This document shows positions 1 through 7,745 of a DNA stretch of 64,000 nucleotides, one piece after another. The position numbers and the translations under genes are program-made. Numbering within the stretch: the stretch's first letter is position 1; each line of letters begins with the position of its first letter. The notes beneath the pieces are model-generated. The model made no database searches and was not told the DNA's origin. It saw nothing but the letters and a program-made list of their open reading frames with translations. The stretch spans positions 62,001 through 126,000 of the forward strand of contig NZ_JBHLUH010000007.1 in assembly GCF_042433955.1 (NCBI RefSeq), written 5' to 3'. The stretch comes from Phytohabitans kaempferiae (GTDB lineage Bacteria > Actinomycetota > Actinomycetes > Mycobacteriales > Micromonosporaceae).

Positions 1-256
1 GCCCGTGCGGGTACTTGCCGGTGACGACGGTGGTGCCGATGCCCGGCACCCGCTCGACCAGGCCCTCACCGACCAGGAGTGCCAGAGCCTCGCGGACCGT
101 GTTGCGCGAGACGCCGAACTCCCGGCAGAGCTGGCCCTCGCGGGGCAGTTGCCCACGCGGGAACGCCGCGGCGAGCACCTGGTGGCGCAGCACGTCGGCG
201 ACCTGGCGGGCGCCGTCGGCGCGCCGCCGCCGCGCCTCGCTCAGTGTCAGACCCAT
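1..256 (-). CDS. GntR-family transcriptional regulator (N-terminal part; runs off the window)
   Basis: On the minus strand an ATG at 256 opens a frame starting MGLTLSEARRRRADGAR that continues past the window edge. It shows the GntR winged-helix signature: a VADVLRHQVLAAAFPRG helix, LPREGQLCREFGVSRNTVREAL recognition region, and a GLVERVPGIGTTV wing. This is a DNA-binding repressor fold. The effector-binding C-terminus, which would assign a subfamily, lies outside the window. A TATAGG -10-like hexamer occurs on the same strand near 305. Confidence 0.85.
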   Translation of the reverse strand, partial: MGLTLSEARRRRADGARQVADVLRHQVLAAAFPRGQLPREGQLCREFGVSRNTVREALALLVGEGLVERVPGIGTTVVTGKYPHG

Positions 257-729
257 CGCCCCTCCAGATGGCTCGATCGGACCCGGCCGGCCCGGTCCCG
301 CGTACCCTATAAAGCAGGTGGGAATAGTGGGAAGAGAATCGGCGATGCGCCACCTCCGCGACCCACAAAAGCCGAGTTGACCTGCACAGATGCACACCTA
401 CCCCGACCATTGCGCCACATCCTCAGTCCACATTTCAGGACAGCACCGGGTTGTGGCGACCACCGGGCGCGGCGATAGGGGGTCACCACGACCGACGAGC
501 CGAGGGAGGCCAACGCCGTCGACGCGGCGTTGGCGGCCGATGGCCAGGCCCGGGTCAGTTGGGCGCGCTCAGCGGCGGCTGACGGCGTGCGGGGACCAGG
601 GCTGCCCTGCCGCACGGCACCGCGGCTGGCCCACTGGTCTGCCTCGCCGGACAGGTGCCCGTCGTCGGAAACGGCCCGGCCCTGGCGTTATGCCGCCCGG
701 ACCAGGCCGCGTGTTGTGGTGACCGATCG
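257..729. other. Intergenic region without a supportable gene
   Basis: About 470 bases between two minus-strand genes. It should hold the promoter of the GntR gene near its left end. An open frame from about 481 reads TTDEPREANAVDAALAADG but has no convincing start or homology, so it may be a relic or chance. I see no RNA gene or repeat here. Confidence 0.5.
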
Positions 730-1524
730 TTACAGGTTGGTGATGCTGACGCTGCCGAAGCCCGGTGCGCTGATGGTGAGCTTCGTCGCGTTCGCCGGCC
801 GGAGCAGCGGCAACGTGACCCGGCCGGTCCCCTCGTGGGCCGGCAGCGTGGTGCTCCAGGTCCGAGGCTGGTTGTATGACCAGTCGGTGCCTGGAACGGT
901 TACCCACACGTAGTAGTCCCAGCGGACGTCGAAGCGGGTCTCGCCAACGACATTGTCGTCGAACGCGATCATCCACTGCTTGGCCAAGGAATCGTAGGAC
1001 GACACAATGTTCGTCACCACCGGCATGTTGTATGTCTTGCAGCCCAACTGGTGGTTGGGCAGCGGATTCGCGCCGGGCGGCGCCACGTTGATCGCCCAGG
1101 CGCAGACGGTGTGCGCACCGTGGCGGGACGGCACGAAGGCGTCGTAGCCGCGGTAGGCGCCAAAGCTTGGGTGCGCCGCGGCGACGTCGGGTCGATAGGT
1201 GTTGGCGGTCAGCGTCTGGGTGAAGACATCGTCGATGTAGATGTCGACCAGCAACGAGTTGCTGGTGTCGATATCGGCGGCCCAGCCGCGGACGCGGACG
1301 CCGTTACCGACGAACGACACCTCGTCGAGCGCGCCCCTGGCCGCGTGGTCGACCGGAACAGGGTCCGGGCCTTCCCCGCCCCCTCCCCAGCAGCTCGGCG
1401 GCGGTTCGGGCCGATCACACAGTGATGTTGCTTGAGCCGGTGCGGCGAGGATCGCGCTGGCGAACACCCCCGCCATAACCCCCGAGGCGAGACCAAGTAG
1501 GACCGATTTCATTCGCTGTCGCAC
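730..1524 (-). CDS. Secreted protein of unknown function
   Basis: 264 aa from a GTG at 1524, preceded by AGGA at 8 bases; an upstream in-frame ATG at 1545 lacks a ribosome site. The N-terminus has a clear Sec signal (basic RQRMK, then hydrophobic segment, cut after APAQA). The mature part starts with a Pro/Gly-rich, Cys-containing stretch. A V-R-G-W-A-x-D motif with DIYIDD around residue 90 matches a short beta domain seen in actinobacterial exported proteins. The C-terminal third is Trp-rich and probably beta-sandwich. No catalytic motif is visible. Confidence 0.8.
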   Translation of the reverse strand: MRQRMKSVLLGLASGVMAGVFASAILAAPAQATSLCDRPEPPPSCWGGGGEGPDPVPVDHAARGALDEVSFVGNGVRVRGWAADIDTSNSLLVDIYIDDVFTQTLTANTYRPDVAAAHPSFGAYRGYDAFVPSRHGAHTVCAWAINVAPPGANPLPNHQLGCKTYNMPVVTNIVSSYDSLAKQWMIAFDDNVVGETRFDVRWDYYVWVTVPGTDWSYNQPRTWSTTLPAHEGTGRVTLPLLRPANATKLTISAPGFGSVSITNL

Positions 1525-1797
1525 GTAGACAGTCCTTTCCCCCACAGAGAACGTGCGACGAGGCTAGGAGCACACCGGCGGTCATGTCGTCAGCAACGGG
1601 ACACCTCACCATCCGCCTAGATGACGACTGGTCCTCCCCCACACGACGGACGACCCGAGACCATGCTTTAGCGGCCCACCGGTTTGCGCCGGGGACGCCC
1701 AATCTGGCGGTACCCCTCTGCGGCCCCGTGGCTGTGTCGGTCTACGGACTCCCCAAGGCGAGCACGAGTCCGCGCACATCGCGTCGACCAGGCGCTG

Positions 1798-2097
1798 ATC
1801 GGCTGCCTCGTCCAACGATCATCACCCGGCTTCGTCGCCCGGGTGACCGTCCAGAACACCAGCGGCAACGCCACCGCCGGCTGGCAGGTCGACTGGACGT
1901 GGCCCCATGGCCAGGCGCTCACCGCCATCTGGAGCGCGGCTGCCACGAGCACGGGCGGCACGGTGTCTGCGGCGAACACCGACTACAACGGCAGCCTGGC
2001 GGCCGGCGCGAGCACGACCTTCGGCTTCCTCGGCACGGGCGCTGCGCCCACCGACCTCACCCTTGCCTGCTCGCCTACCGCTTTGGCTGAGCAGTAG
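1798..2097 (+). pseudogene. Relic of a CBM2-type cellulose-binding module
   Basis: The frame ending at the TAG at 2095-2097 shows CBM2 (carbohydrate-binding module 2) features in order: GFVARVTVQNTSG, GWQVDWTW, ALTAIWSA, the NTDYNGSLAAG turn and TFGFLGTG, ending near the second Cys. There is no signal peptide, no plausible start with a ribosome site, and no attached catalytic domain. It is therefore read as the decayed 3' end of a secreted glycosidase or binding protein. Confidence 0.65.
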
Positions 2098-2385
2098 GAG
2101 TGGTCCGGTGTTCAGCAAGATCCCGGTGCGGCCGCCCTCGGGGCGGGCCGAAATGTTCGGACAGCCGGTGATCTCAAACCACGGTGGCTCGCCGCCCTGC
2201 CAAGGGTCGTGTCGGGCTTGGCAATCGTCCGTGGGCTTGTCGGAGCGCACGGCCGCCCGCGTAGACGCACACAACACCCCCGACGGTTGCCGCTTTGGCC
2301 ATCGAGCCCGGATCGGCACCCGTTGACGCAAACTCGCGCCGGGACGACAGGGCGCTGCTGGTCCAAATTGGTGCTCGCGCGGAAA
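2098..2385. other. Non-coding stretch between two gene relics
   Basis: Nearly 290 bases between the CBM2 relic and the XRE/TPR relic. Long open frames exist on both strands but have no recognisable domains and look like GC-driven open frames. Nothing specific is seen. Confidence 0.4.
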
Positions 2386-2796
2386 TTGGTGCCGCCGCTG
2401 GGCCAGGTCGGTGATGCGGTCGGTGACTCGGCGGGACCGGACCCGTCCGGCGATGTCGAGTGCGTCGTGGCCGAGCTGGCTGGCGTGCTCGGGCTCTGCG
2501 GAGGAGGCGGTGGCGTAGAGGCTGGCGATCAGCGCGGTATGCAGGGCTCGAGTGCGTACGCTGCCCTCGCCCAGGTCCAGGGCCTGTTCGGCGTATCCGA
2601 TGGCCTGTTTGGTGCGGCCGAGGTCGAGGAACTGCTGCTGGCAGGCGCGCAGCGCGTCGACGTCGGACAGGGTGACCCGCCGGCCCCCGCGATGTGACGC
2701 GTCCGGGTCGCGCGGGTCGAAATGCCAGCGCCAGCCAGCCTCGGCGGTCGCGGCCGGGATGAACGGGATCGAGCTGAGCGCGTCGTGCCGGGCCAC
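2386..2796 (-). pseudogene. Fragment of an XRE/TPR-type regulator
   Basis: The frame starting MARHDALSSIPFIPAA contains an AEAGWRWHFDP segment, a VTLSDVDALRACQQQFLDL helix and a QAIGYAEQALDLG repeat followed by helical segments. These resemble the linker and TPR-like C-terminus of actinomycete XRE regulators. The N-terminal helix-turn-helix is missing and the frame runs on into unrelated sequence, so this is a truncated relic. It lies directly outside the integrated elements, on the side downstream of the tRNA. Confidence 0.55.
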
Positions 2797-2854
2797 CGCC
2801 CAATCAACTCACGGGAGTTGGGACAGGCTGGCCGAACGACGGTCAAACGATCTT

Positions 2855-2887
2855 CAAGCCAGGTCCCGATATCGGGAACCTGGCTTG
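2855..2887 (-). terminator. Hairpin, probable original tRNA-Val terminator
   Basis: CAAGCCAGGT (2855-2864) pairs with ACCTGGCTTG (2878-2887), enclosing a CCCGAT/ATCGGG palindrome with one bulged A. On the minus strand it would follow the tRNA 3' end by about 16 bases if the two elements were removed. It is thus the likely native terminator of the tRNA-Val gene, now about 30 kb away from it. Confidence 0.55.
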
Positions 2888-2903
2888 TGACCTGCGGCGG
2901 AAG

Positions 2904-2948
2904 TGTGGGCGATACTGGGATCGAACCAGTGACCTCTTCGGTGTGAAC
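2904..2948 (+). repeat. att core, left end of AICE 1
   Basis: 45 bases identical to 17512-17556 and 32704-32748. It corresponds to the 3' half of tRNA-Val(CAC), from the anticodon loop through the T arm and acceptor 3' strand, plus two bases. Here it is a stump without the 5' half of the tRNA. This marks the chromosome/element junction. Confidence 0.95.
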
Positions 2949-3051
2949 GCTGGAAGTCCGCATGATCCAGTGTTGTTGAATGTCGTTCCGTGCGGTCGAG
3001 TGCGGCGCTGGTGACATCCAGCATGGTCGAAGTCGACCGCGCGGTACGGCG

Positions 3052-3072
3052 TCTGCTGACTTTCTGCTGACT
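3052..3072 (+). repeat. Tandem TCTGCTGACT, candidate recombinase arm sites
   Basis: Two copies of TCTGCTGACT, at 3052-3061 and 3063-3072, lie about 105 bases inside the left att core of AICE 1. Short direct repeats at this distance are where tyrosine recombinases usually bind arm-type sites. Function is inferred from position only. Confidence 0.35.
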
Positions 3073-3179
3073 CCCCTATTCCGCGCGGCTTCCGCTGTCG
3101 TGCGGCTGACCGCCCCGGGCGAAGGTACGGGGCGGCTTTCCGTGGCGGCGGCCTGCCGCGCGCAGTTCGCGGCGGTGGA

Positions 3180-3326
3180 CGGGATCTCCTCGGTCGGGCA
3201 GGCTCGCCCCTGCCCGAGGTTCTCCGGCCGGGTCAAGGCTCGCCGAAGGCGACCGCGCAGCGGCTCGGCCTTGGCACGGCCGGAGGTTCTCGGCAGCCGT
3301 CCCGGTGCCCGACCGAGGAGATCCCG
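3180..3326. repeat. Long inverted repeat with 21-bp perfect arms
   Basis: The arm at 3180-3200 (reading CGGGATCTCCTCGGTCGGGC then A) is the exact reverse complement of 3306-3326. The 105-base interior holds a second imperfect inverted repeat (CCGGCC...CAAGGC against GCCTTG...GGCCGG, 3224-3283). No gene covers it. Such a structure could be an origin of transfer, a single-strand origin or a transcription barrier. A repeat with the same arm length sits at the equivalent place in AICE 2. Confidence 0.7.
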
Positions 3327-3362
3327 CCGAGTGACCGATCCTCCCTGATCTTCGAGGGAGGG

Positions 3363-3386
3363 CCGGGGTCTGGGGCGGAGCCCCGG
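3363..3386 (-). terminator. GC hairpin after the 3387-3767 gene
   Basis: CCGGGG (3363-3368) pairs with CCCCGG (3381-3386). On the minus strand it follows the stop codon at 3387-3389 directly, the place expected for a terminator. There is no U tract, as is common in high-GC actinobacteria. Confidence 0.5.
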
Positions 3387-3767
3387 TCACAGGTCGTCTG
3401 GATAGGCCAGCCTCAGCGCTGTGGCTCGCTCCAACTGACCCTGATGAAACTCCCAAAGATGTGGGCGAACGCTCTCAACAAACTCAGCGACGGTCATGTT
3501 TCGCTTACTGGGTAGCCGCGCCGAATGCTCCTGCTCGACAGACTTGTACCTCGCTGCGGCCCAAATGTACACCTCGCCGAGTACCGGAGACTCGAAGACG
3601 GTCAGCGCGTTGTCGTGGGTGATCACGTCGAGGACGCGCTCGATCACCGCCTTGAACTGAGAGACCGCAAGCGCCGGGTCACCGCTCGGGTCCCACTCGG
3701 TCTCCAAGGCGGAACGCATCTGCGCGGCGATCTGACGTTCAGGCGAATCCGAGCCGCCGGCATCCAT
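3387..3767 (-). CDS. Hypothetical protein, AICE 1 cargo
   Basis: 126 aa from an ATG at 3767, soluble, acidic, predicted mainly helical, with no signal or membrane segment. Visible segments include PERQIAAQMRSALE, a FKAVIERVLDVI helix, VYIWAAARYKSVEQEH and MTVAEFVESVRPHLWEF. Amino-acid use is balanced, unlike the arginine-rich shadow frames around it, which supports a real gene. It is the first gene inside the left att and stands alone. I do not recognise the family. Confidence 0.65.
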   Translation of the reverse strand: MDAGGSDSPERQIAAQMRSALETEWDPSGDPALAVSQFKAVIERVLDVITHDNALTVFESPVLGEVYIWAAARYKSVEQEHSARLPSKRNMTVAEFVESVRPHLWEFHQGQLERATALRLAYPDDL

Positions 3768-4133
3768 GGCCGCATGGTGTCATGCGCCATCCAGCATCTG
3801 CGCGGTGCGCCGCGGGCGCCCGAGGACGGGCCGGAGGCCCGCCCGCAGGGCGATCCGCGAGCGCGCACCGTGCGCCGCGCTCGCGCGGCGCCTTGATCCA
3901 AAAGAGACGGAATCGGCAGACAAGACGCCGGCAAGTCCCTGGGCACCGAACATGCATCTGCGACGACAGTCGACCATCTGTTTAGAAGACGTCTTGACCA
4001 TAACGGAGTGTCGTCCCTGTCGAGGCGCAACCTCGGTGGCGTCACGGTCGGTGGTGACGGACTGTCCGCTGTTGACCCCTGCTGACCGTTGGATCGGGCA
4101 CGCAACGGGCACGATCGGTGATAGACGCTGGGC
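3768..4133. other. Intergenic stretch with one strong hairpin
   Basis: About 365 bases without a supportable gene. A strong hairpin, GCGCCGCG (3872-3879) with CGCGGCGC (3884-3891), could terminate transcription in either direction. Long plus-strand frames here have no domain and atypical composition. Confidence 0.45.
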
Positions 4134-4292
4134 TCAGCCCGCCGCTGCCGAGAGGTTGACCGCGAACGCTCCGAGGACGGAGGTTGTGGCCAAAACTGCC
4201 AGCTTCAGAATCTTCATAGGCTTACCTCCCAGTCGGTCGATGCCCCAATCGAGAGCGATCGTGACGAGTGCGAAGAGCCAACCGGCGATCAT
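4134..4292 (-). CDS. Small two-helix membrane protein
   Basis: 52 aa from an ATG at 4292: a hydrophobic helix (IAGWLFALVTIALDW), a short basic loop (GIDRLGGKPMK) and a second hydrophobic helix ending AVNLSAAAG. The inner ATG at 4217 has the better ribosome site (GGGAGG at about 6 bases), so a 27-aa product is the alternative. The open frame extends upstream to a stop near 4340 without a good start. It lies in AICE 1 cargo space; function unknown. Confidence 0.4.
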   Translation of the reverse strand: MIAGWLFALVTIALDWGIDRLGGKPMKILKLAVLATTSVLGAFAVNLSAAAG

Positions 4293-4721
4293 GAACAAGA
4301 GCGACGGAACCCGCAGCTGCGGGCTCAGCCCAGCGTACCGCTCGTCATGCTACACAATGGCCCGAGCATTGGTGCATCTTGACCCCCAGTCAACGATCAT
4401 GGCGGGATTGACCATGGCTCCATGTGCCGTGACCTGGATAAAGAAGTCCACTGGCGTCCACGGATGTCCCGTCAAGCTCTTCCCCGTTGTCACTCAGTTG
4501 GTCACCCACGACCCCTTGTCTGCGAGCGGTCGGCGGTCCCGGTCCGGCGTGCTCCGGTACATGCTCAAGCGCGTCAGCGGGCCTCGTCCAGGTCGTTATC
4601 ACGTAAGATGCTGCGTGGTGATATCCATCGACCGATCACTCGGCGTATACCTCGGCGGCCCGTACGGAGCGCGCCCTCTACGGGTTCCCGTGGAGAGGTA
4701 TCCCGACCGAGAGAAGGCGCG
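4293..4721. other. Intergenic region, possible promoter of the 4722 gene
   Basis: About 430 bases. An imperfect inverted repeat, TTATCACG (4594-4601) against CGTGGTGATA (4612-4621), brackets a TAAGAT -10-like hexamer. It could control the small membrane gene that starts at 4722. Open frames here lack domains. Confidence 0.35.
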
Positions 4722-4901
4722 ATGGAGGAACCCGAGGAAGAGGATCAACAGAGAACGACCCACCTCACTGAGGTGGTTCTAGTCTGCGAGACAGTGGTTG
4801 CACTCCAGCAGCTACTGACGAGCGAGGAGCCCGCCTTGATGGTCGGGCTCCTCCTGCTGATCTTCTGGCTTACGATGAGCGGCCACTCGCGTAAGCAGTA
4901 A
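4722..4901 (+). CDS. Small membrane-anchored protein
   Basis: 59 aa from an ATG at 4722 with GAGAAGG at 4 bases. The N-terminus is very acidic (MEEPEEEDQQ), a central helix (EVVLVCETVVALQQLL) follows, then a hydrophobic membrane segment (ALMVGLLLLIFWL) and a short basic tail. A strong hairpin follows the stop. The composition differs from the surrounding shadow frames, which supports a real gene. It resembles small tail-anchored accessory proteins of mobile elements, but no family is recognised. Confidence 0.55.
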   Translation: MEEPEEEDQQRTTHLTEVVLVCETVVALQQLLTSEEPALMVGLLLLIFWLTMSGHSRKQ

Positions 4902-4912
4902 CAACCTCGCAC

Positions 4913-4942
4913 CCGGGGCGTCGCTGCTCAGCGGCGCCCCGG
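4913..4942 (+). terminator. GC-rich hairpin after the small membrane gene
   Basis: CCGGGGCG (4913-4920) and CGCTG (4922-4926) pair with CAGCG (4929-4933) and CGCCCCGG (4935-4942). It begins 11 bases after the stop codon at 4899-4901, consistent with a rho-independent-type terminator without a U tract. Confidence 0.6.
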
Positions 4943-4952
4943 ACTCGACTTC

Positions 4953-4970
4953 GTGTAGTCCAGACTACAC
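4953..4970. promoter_or_regulatory. Palindromic site GTGTAGTC-CA-GACTACAC
   Basis: Perfect 8-bp inverted repeat with a 2-base centre, typical in size for a dimeric repressor site. It precedes another inverted repeat at 4975-5028. The cognate regulator is not known; the XRE regulators of AICE 1 are candidates. Confidence 0.45.
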
Positions 4971-4974
4971 CAAA

Positions 4975-5028
4975 CTTGTATAGCGCCTTTACGTTTGCGC
5001 CCTCAAAACGTATAGGCGCTATAGCAAG
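4975..5028. promoter_or_regulatory. Inverted repeat built on CTTG(C)TATAGCGCC
   Basis: CTTGTATAGCGCC at 4975-4987 faces GGCGCTATAGCAAG at 5015-5028 (reverse complement CTTGCTATAGCGCC). Inside, TACGTTT and AAAACGTA are also inverted. A third copy, CTTGTATAGCGCC, is at 7691-7703 before the zinc-ribbon gene. The repeated use of one 13-mer in non-coding spaces suggests a regulator or replication-protein site. Confidence 0.5.
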
Positions 5029-5405
5029 TGCGCGGCGCCGTTGCGGACCGCGACATCAGTACTCGCCGGGAAGCCATCCCGTCTGCCGTCGACCCGCACC
5101 GTTGGTGGAGCGGGCCGCCGCCCCGGGGCGCCACGTCAAGCGGGACCTTGACGGTCGGACGGCGGCTGGCGCTCCGGGCGGCGGTCTGCTCGGCTCGCCC
5201 GGGTTGATGGCAGAGGGGACGGCTAAGTGCCCACCCACGGACCGCGACCCGCCGACGGTCCTCCGGCATCCCGGAGCCGGAGCGCCCCCGCCGGAGGCGC
5301 AGTAAGCCCGACCACGACGGCGGCCGACCACGCCGACGATGCCCGCGCGGCGACCACGCCGCGCGTCCAGCTCGCCGGCCGGCTGCCGGCCCAGCAACAC
5401 CACAA
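5029..5405. other. Stretch without a supportable gene
   Basis: About 375 bases of high-GC sequence. Open frames exist on both strands but are Pro/Arg/Gly-rich, overlap each other and lack ribosome sites. I see no gene or RNA. Confidence 0.4.
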
Positions 5406-5450
5406 CGAAACCCTCGGCTCTGTCGATCTTCGGCGGCCCCGAGGGTTTCG
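5406..5450. terminator. 12-bp-stem hairpin
   Basis: CGAAACCCTCGG (5406-5417) is the exact complement of CCGAGGGTTTCG (5439-5450), with a 21-base loop. It lies about 215 bases beyond the stop of the minus-strand Nudix gene and could act as a bidirectional terminator or as part of a small structured RNA. Confidence 0.5.
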
Positions 5451-5536
5451 CTCTTCGCGCCAGCCGACGGGCGTTTGGCGTGCCCGGCCGCGTGCGACAG
5501 CTAAGCGGTCGGGTGCGCGCCCAGGCGGCGGCGCGA

Positions 5537-5584
5537 GCGGCCCGTTTCGGGCCGCCTTGAAGATTTACAGAAAGCTCTCACGGG
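5537..5584 (-). repeat. Conserved hairpin plus motif shared with AICE 2
   Basis: A GCGGCCCG/CGGGCCGC hairpin (5537-5555) is followed by CTTGAAGATTTACAGAAAGC and TCTCACGGG. The same arrangement, with few differences, occurs at 19077-19123 in AICE 2. In both cases it lies 80 bases or less beyond the stop of a minus-strand gene (Nudix here, PIN toxin there). This suggests a conserved 3'-end element rather than chance. Confidence 0.6.
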
Positions 5585-5664
5585 ACACGCCGATGTCTGT
5601 CCAGCCCGGCCCGTCCGATAACTCCACGGGCTCGATCAGCCTTTCGGCATTTCGGAACTGCTTG

Positions 5665-6204
5665 TCAGCGTTGGTGCGAGCGATAGATGCCGAGGTAGTA
5701 AGAAAGGGCGGTCAGGGAAGGACCATCGGTGATCTGTCCAGCTGCGGCCAGCTTTGGGACTTCCGGGAGCGGTATCCACTCGATGCGGGTCGACTCGGAC
5801 TTGTCCACCGGTTCGCCGGTCGGGATGACTTCGGTTGCGAGGAACGCGTTGAAGCGCATGGTGCTGATGCCGCTCAGTGCGTTGTAGCTGGTGAGCGGCT
5901 CGATGCTCCGCGCTTCGTACCCGGTCTCCTCGCGGACTTCGCGAGCTGCTGCCTCCGCGAGGTCTTCGCCGGGGTCGGCCCAGCCGGCGGGGATCTCCCA
6001 GCCCCACGAGTCGGTGATGTGGCGGTGTCGCCAGAGCAGGAGCGTCCGGTCTTGGTCGACCACGACCGCGGTCACTGATGGTCGTGGGAACTTGAGGTTG
6101 TGGTGCTGGATGCGCTGGCCGTTGGGTAGCTCGACGTCATCGATCCACACTTCGACCCATGGGCTTTGGTAGGCCGCCTGGGTGCCGTGTACCAACCAGC
6201 GCAT
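5665..6204 (-). CDS. Nudix hydrolase
   Basis: 179 aa. The Nudix box is complete: G-WADPG-E-DLAEAAA-REVREETGYE, about residues 74-97, binding Mg2+ for hydrolysis of nucleoside diphosphate derivatives. The N-terminal part (VEVWIDDVELPNGQRI, then PSVTAVVVDQDRTLLLWRHR) resembles ADP-ribose pyrophosphatase-like Nudix enzymes. It starts 5 bases after the XRE gene at 6209-7486 and forms an operon with it. Nudix genes are recurrent AICE cargo. The substrate cannot be told from sequence. Confidence 0.9.
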   Translation of the reverse strand: MRWLVHGTQAAYQSPWVEVWIDDVELPNGQRIQHHNLKFPRPSVTAVVVDQDRTLLLWRHRHITDSWGWEIPAGWADPGEDLAEAAAREVREETGYEARSIEPLTSYNALSGISTMRFNAFLATEVIPTGEPVDKSESTRIEWIPLPEVPKLAAAGQITDGPSLTALSYYLGIYRSHQR

Positions 6205-6208
6205 GGGC

Positions 6209-7486
6209 TCACTTTCCCTGGTCGAGGTCTCGGAGCGTGGCTAGGCGCGCGTCGAGCGCCTTGACCGCTGCGGTGTCTCGCCAGGTTCCCATGCGTGATC
6301 GCAGTTCGCGGGATCGCATCATGATCGGTCTCACGATCTGACCGTCCGCAATGTCGAGGGCGTCGGCGACCAGGGCGACTACCTCGTCGGGCTCCTGGTC
6401 GATGAGGCGGCAGGCGGCCATGTCGAGGGTCAGCAGGGCGCGGCCCTTGGCATCCGCGTACGGGCGTCGCTCGGTGGCGGCGCTGATGAGGGTCATCGCG
6501 CGGTCGGTGTCGCGCATCAGCAGGTACGTCGTGCCGGCGATGCCGTCGAGGCGGTCGCGGTCGAAGAAGTCGGTGCCGTTGCGCCTTGGCTCGGCCTGGT
6601 CGATGGTGGCGTACGCGGCTTCGAGTGATCCGGCGGCGGTCGTCGCGTTGCCGGCGGCCGCGTGTGCCCGGGCTCGTAGTGCGGCGATCCAGGCACGGCG
6701 TCGGGCGCTTGACTCGGAGTCCGCGAGGTCGGTTGCTCGGTCGAGCAGGCTCGCCGCTTCGTCGCCGTACCCCCGGAAGAAGGGGTCGATGCTCTGGAGC
6801 GCGAGGGACCATGCCGCGAGATCGTTGTTGCCCGCCTCGTCGGCCGCGACCCTGCTGACGTCGAAGTACTCAAGGGCGCGAGTCTGCCGGCCGAGGTCGA
6901 CGCTCAGGTTGCCGGCGAGCCCGGACAGCGTCGCGATCACGTTGACGAGTCTGCGTTGGATCGACAGCGTCTGCCGTTCCGCCAGGGCGGCCTCTGCCCG
7001 CTGGAGTTCCTGGCGGATCGTCGGCCACATCACGGTTGGCGGCGTCGACGGATATCGCATGGCCTGCACCAACACCAGGCGCTCAAACCGATCCATGATC
7101 GCGGCGTCGATGGACGAGCGGGTCAGCGCTGCGGCCAGTGACCAAGGGTCCGGGTCGGCTTGATCACCGTCAGCGTCTATGGCCTGTGGTGTTGCGAGGC
7201 CGAGCATCTGGCGTCCCTGGTTGGGAATCTCCAGGCCGTCAGCGATGCGCTCCAGGACGGTGTACGCGGAGATCCGCCGTTGCCGCGGACCGGTGCTCAT
7301 GATCGTGCTGATTTGGCCTTGAGGCATCCCCACGGCGGCGCCGATAATCGTCTGGCTTGCTCCGGTGTGCTGGCGCACGAGTCGAAACAGTCCCCCGATA
7401 TCGCGGGCCGCCAGCGCTCGCTTGACCTCGTCGCGATCCCAGAACCCGGCTGGGATTTCCAGGCGCCCGGTCGAGCGTGGTGGCAC
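6209..7486 (-). CDS. XRE-family regulator with TPR-like C-terminus
   Basis: 425 aa from a GTG at 7486 with an AGGGGG ribosome site. The N-terminal helix-turn-helix is GASQTIIGAAVGMPQGQIST at about residues 43-62, followed by YTVLERIADGLEIP. The remaining 330 residues are alanine-rich helical repeats (AWSLALQSIDPFF, ADSESSARRRAWIAALRARAH), as in actinomycete XRE/TPR regulators of mobile elements. It is co-transcribed with the Nudix gene. Its own promoter region carries the palindrome at 7551-7577, suggesting autoregulation. Confidence 0.85.
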   Translation of the reverse strand: MPPRSTGRLEIPAGFWDRDEVKRALAARDIGGLFRLVRQHTGASQTIIGAAVGMPQGQISTIMSTGPRQRRISAYTVLERIADGLEIPNQGRQMLGLATPQAIDADGDQADPDPWSLAAALTRSSIDAAIMDRFERLVLVQAMRYPSTPPTVMWPTIRQELQRAEAALAERQTLSIQRRLVNVIATLSGLAGNLSVDLGRQTRALEYFDVSRVAADEAGNNDLAAWSLALQSIDPFFRGYGDEAASLLDRATDLADSESSARRRAWIAALRARAHAAAGNATTAAGSLEAAYATIDQAEPRRNGTDFFDRDRLDGIAGTTYLLMRDTDRAMTLISAATERRPYADAKGRALLTLDMAACRLIDQEPDEVVALVADALDIADGQIVRPIMMRSRELRSRMGTWRDTAAVKALDARLATLRDLDQGK

Positions 7487-7550
7487 GGCACCCCCTGATA
7501 CGGAAGATGTGGGACCAACTTCGAGGCTACGCGTGCCATCGGCATCCGTC

Positions 7551-7577
7551 GAATACCTTGGACGTGATCACGTATTC
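7551..7577. promoter_or_regulatory. Palindromic operator upstream of the XRE/Nudix operon
   Basis: GAATAC (7551) and GTATTC (to 7577) flank the perfect 12-bp palindrome ACGTGATCACGT (7562-7573). It lies 65 bases upstream of the GTG of the minus-strand XRE gene, so it is a plausible site for that regulator. Further on, CCGGTGGT/ACCACCGG (about 7653-7675) forms a hairpin. Confidence 0.5.
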
Positions 7578-7690
7578 GGCTCATGAACTCGGCGTTGCAG
7601 GCGGGGAGCGTATCGACTCGCCCCCTTGAGCGGCCCGAACGTCCATGGTGGCCGGTGGTCTGGTTGACCACCGGTCCCCTGTATCTACTG

Positions 7691-7703
7691 CTTGTATAGC
7701 GCC
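7691..7703. repeat. Third copy of CTTGTATAGCGCC
   Basis: Exact match of 13 bases to 4975-4987, 43 bases before the ATG of the zinc-ribbon gene. The TATAGC could be part of a promoter for that gene. Confidence 0.4.
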
Positions 7704-7745
7704 GCGTAATGGTTTGCTGCTGGCTGCCACGGGATTGTCGTTGGT

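Noticed and set aside
4390..4602. 70-codon minus-strand frame
   Set aside because: Pro/Gly/His-rich composition, no ribosome site and no family resemblance; probably chance.
3766..4782. 338-codon open frame on the plus strand in AICE 1
   Set aside because: No domain, no ribosome site, mixed composition, and it overlaps better small-gene candidates on both strands. Long chance frames are common at this GC.
5227..6078. 283-codon plus-strand frame over the Nudix gene
   Set aside because: It is antisense to a gene with a complete Nudix box and shows no family features.
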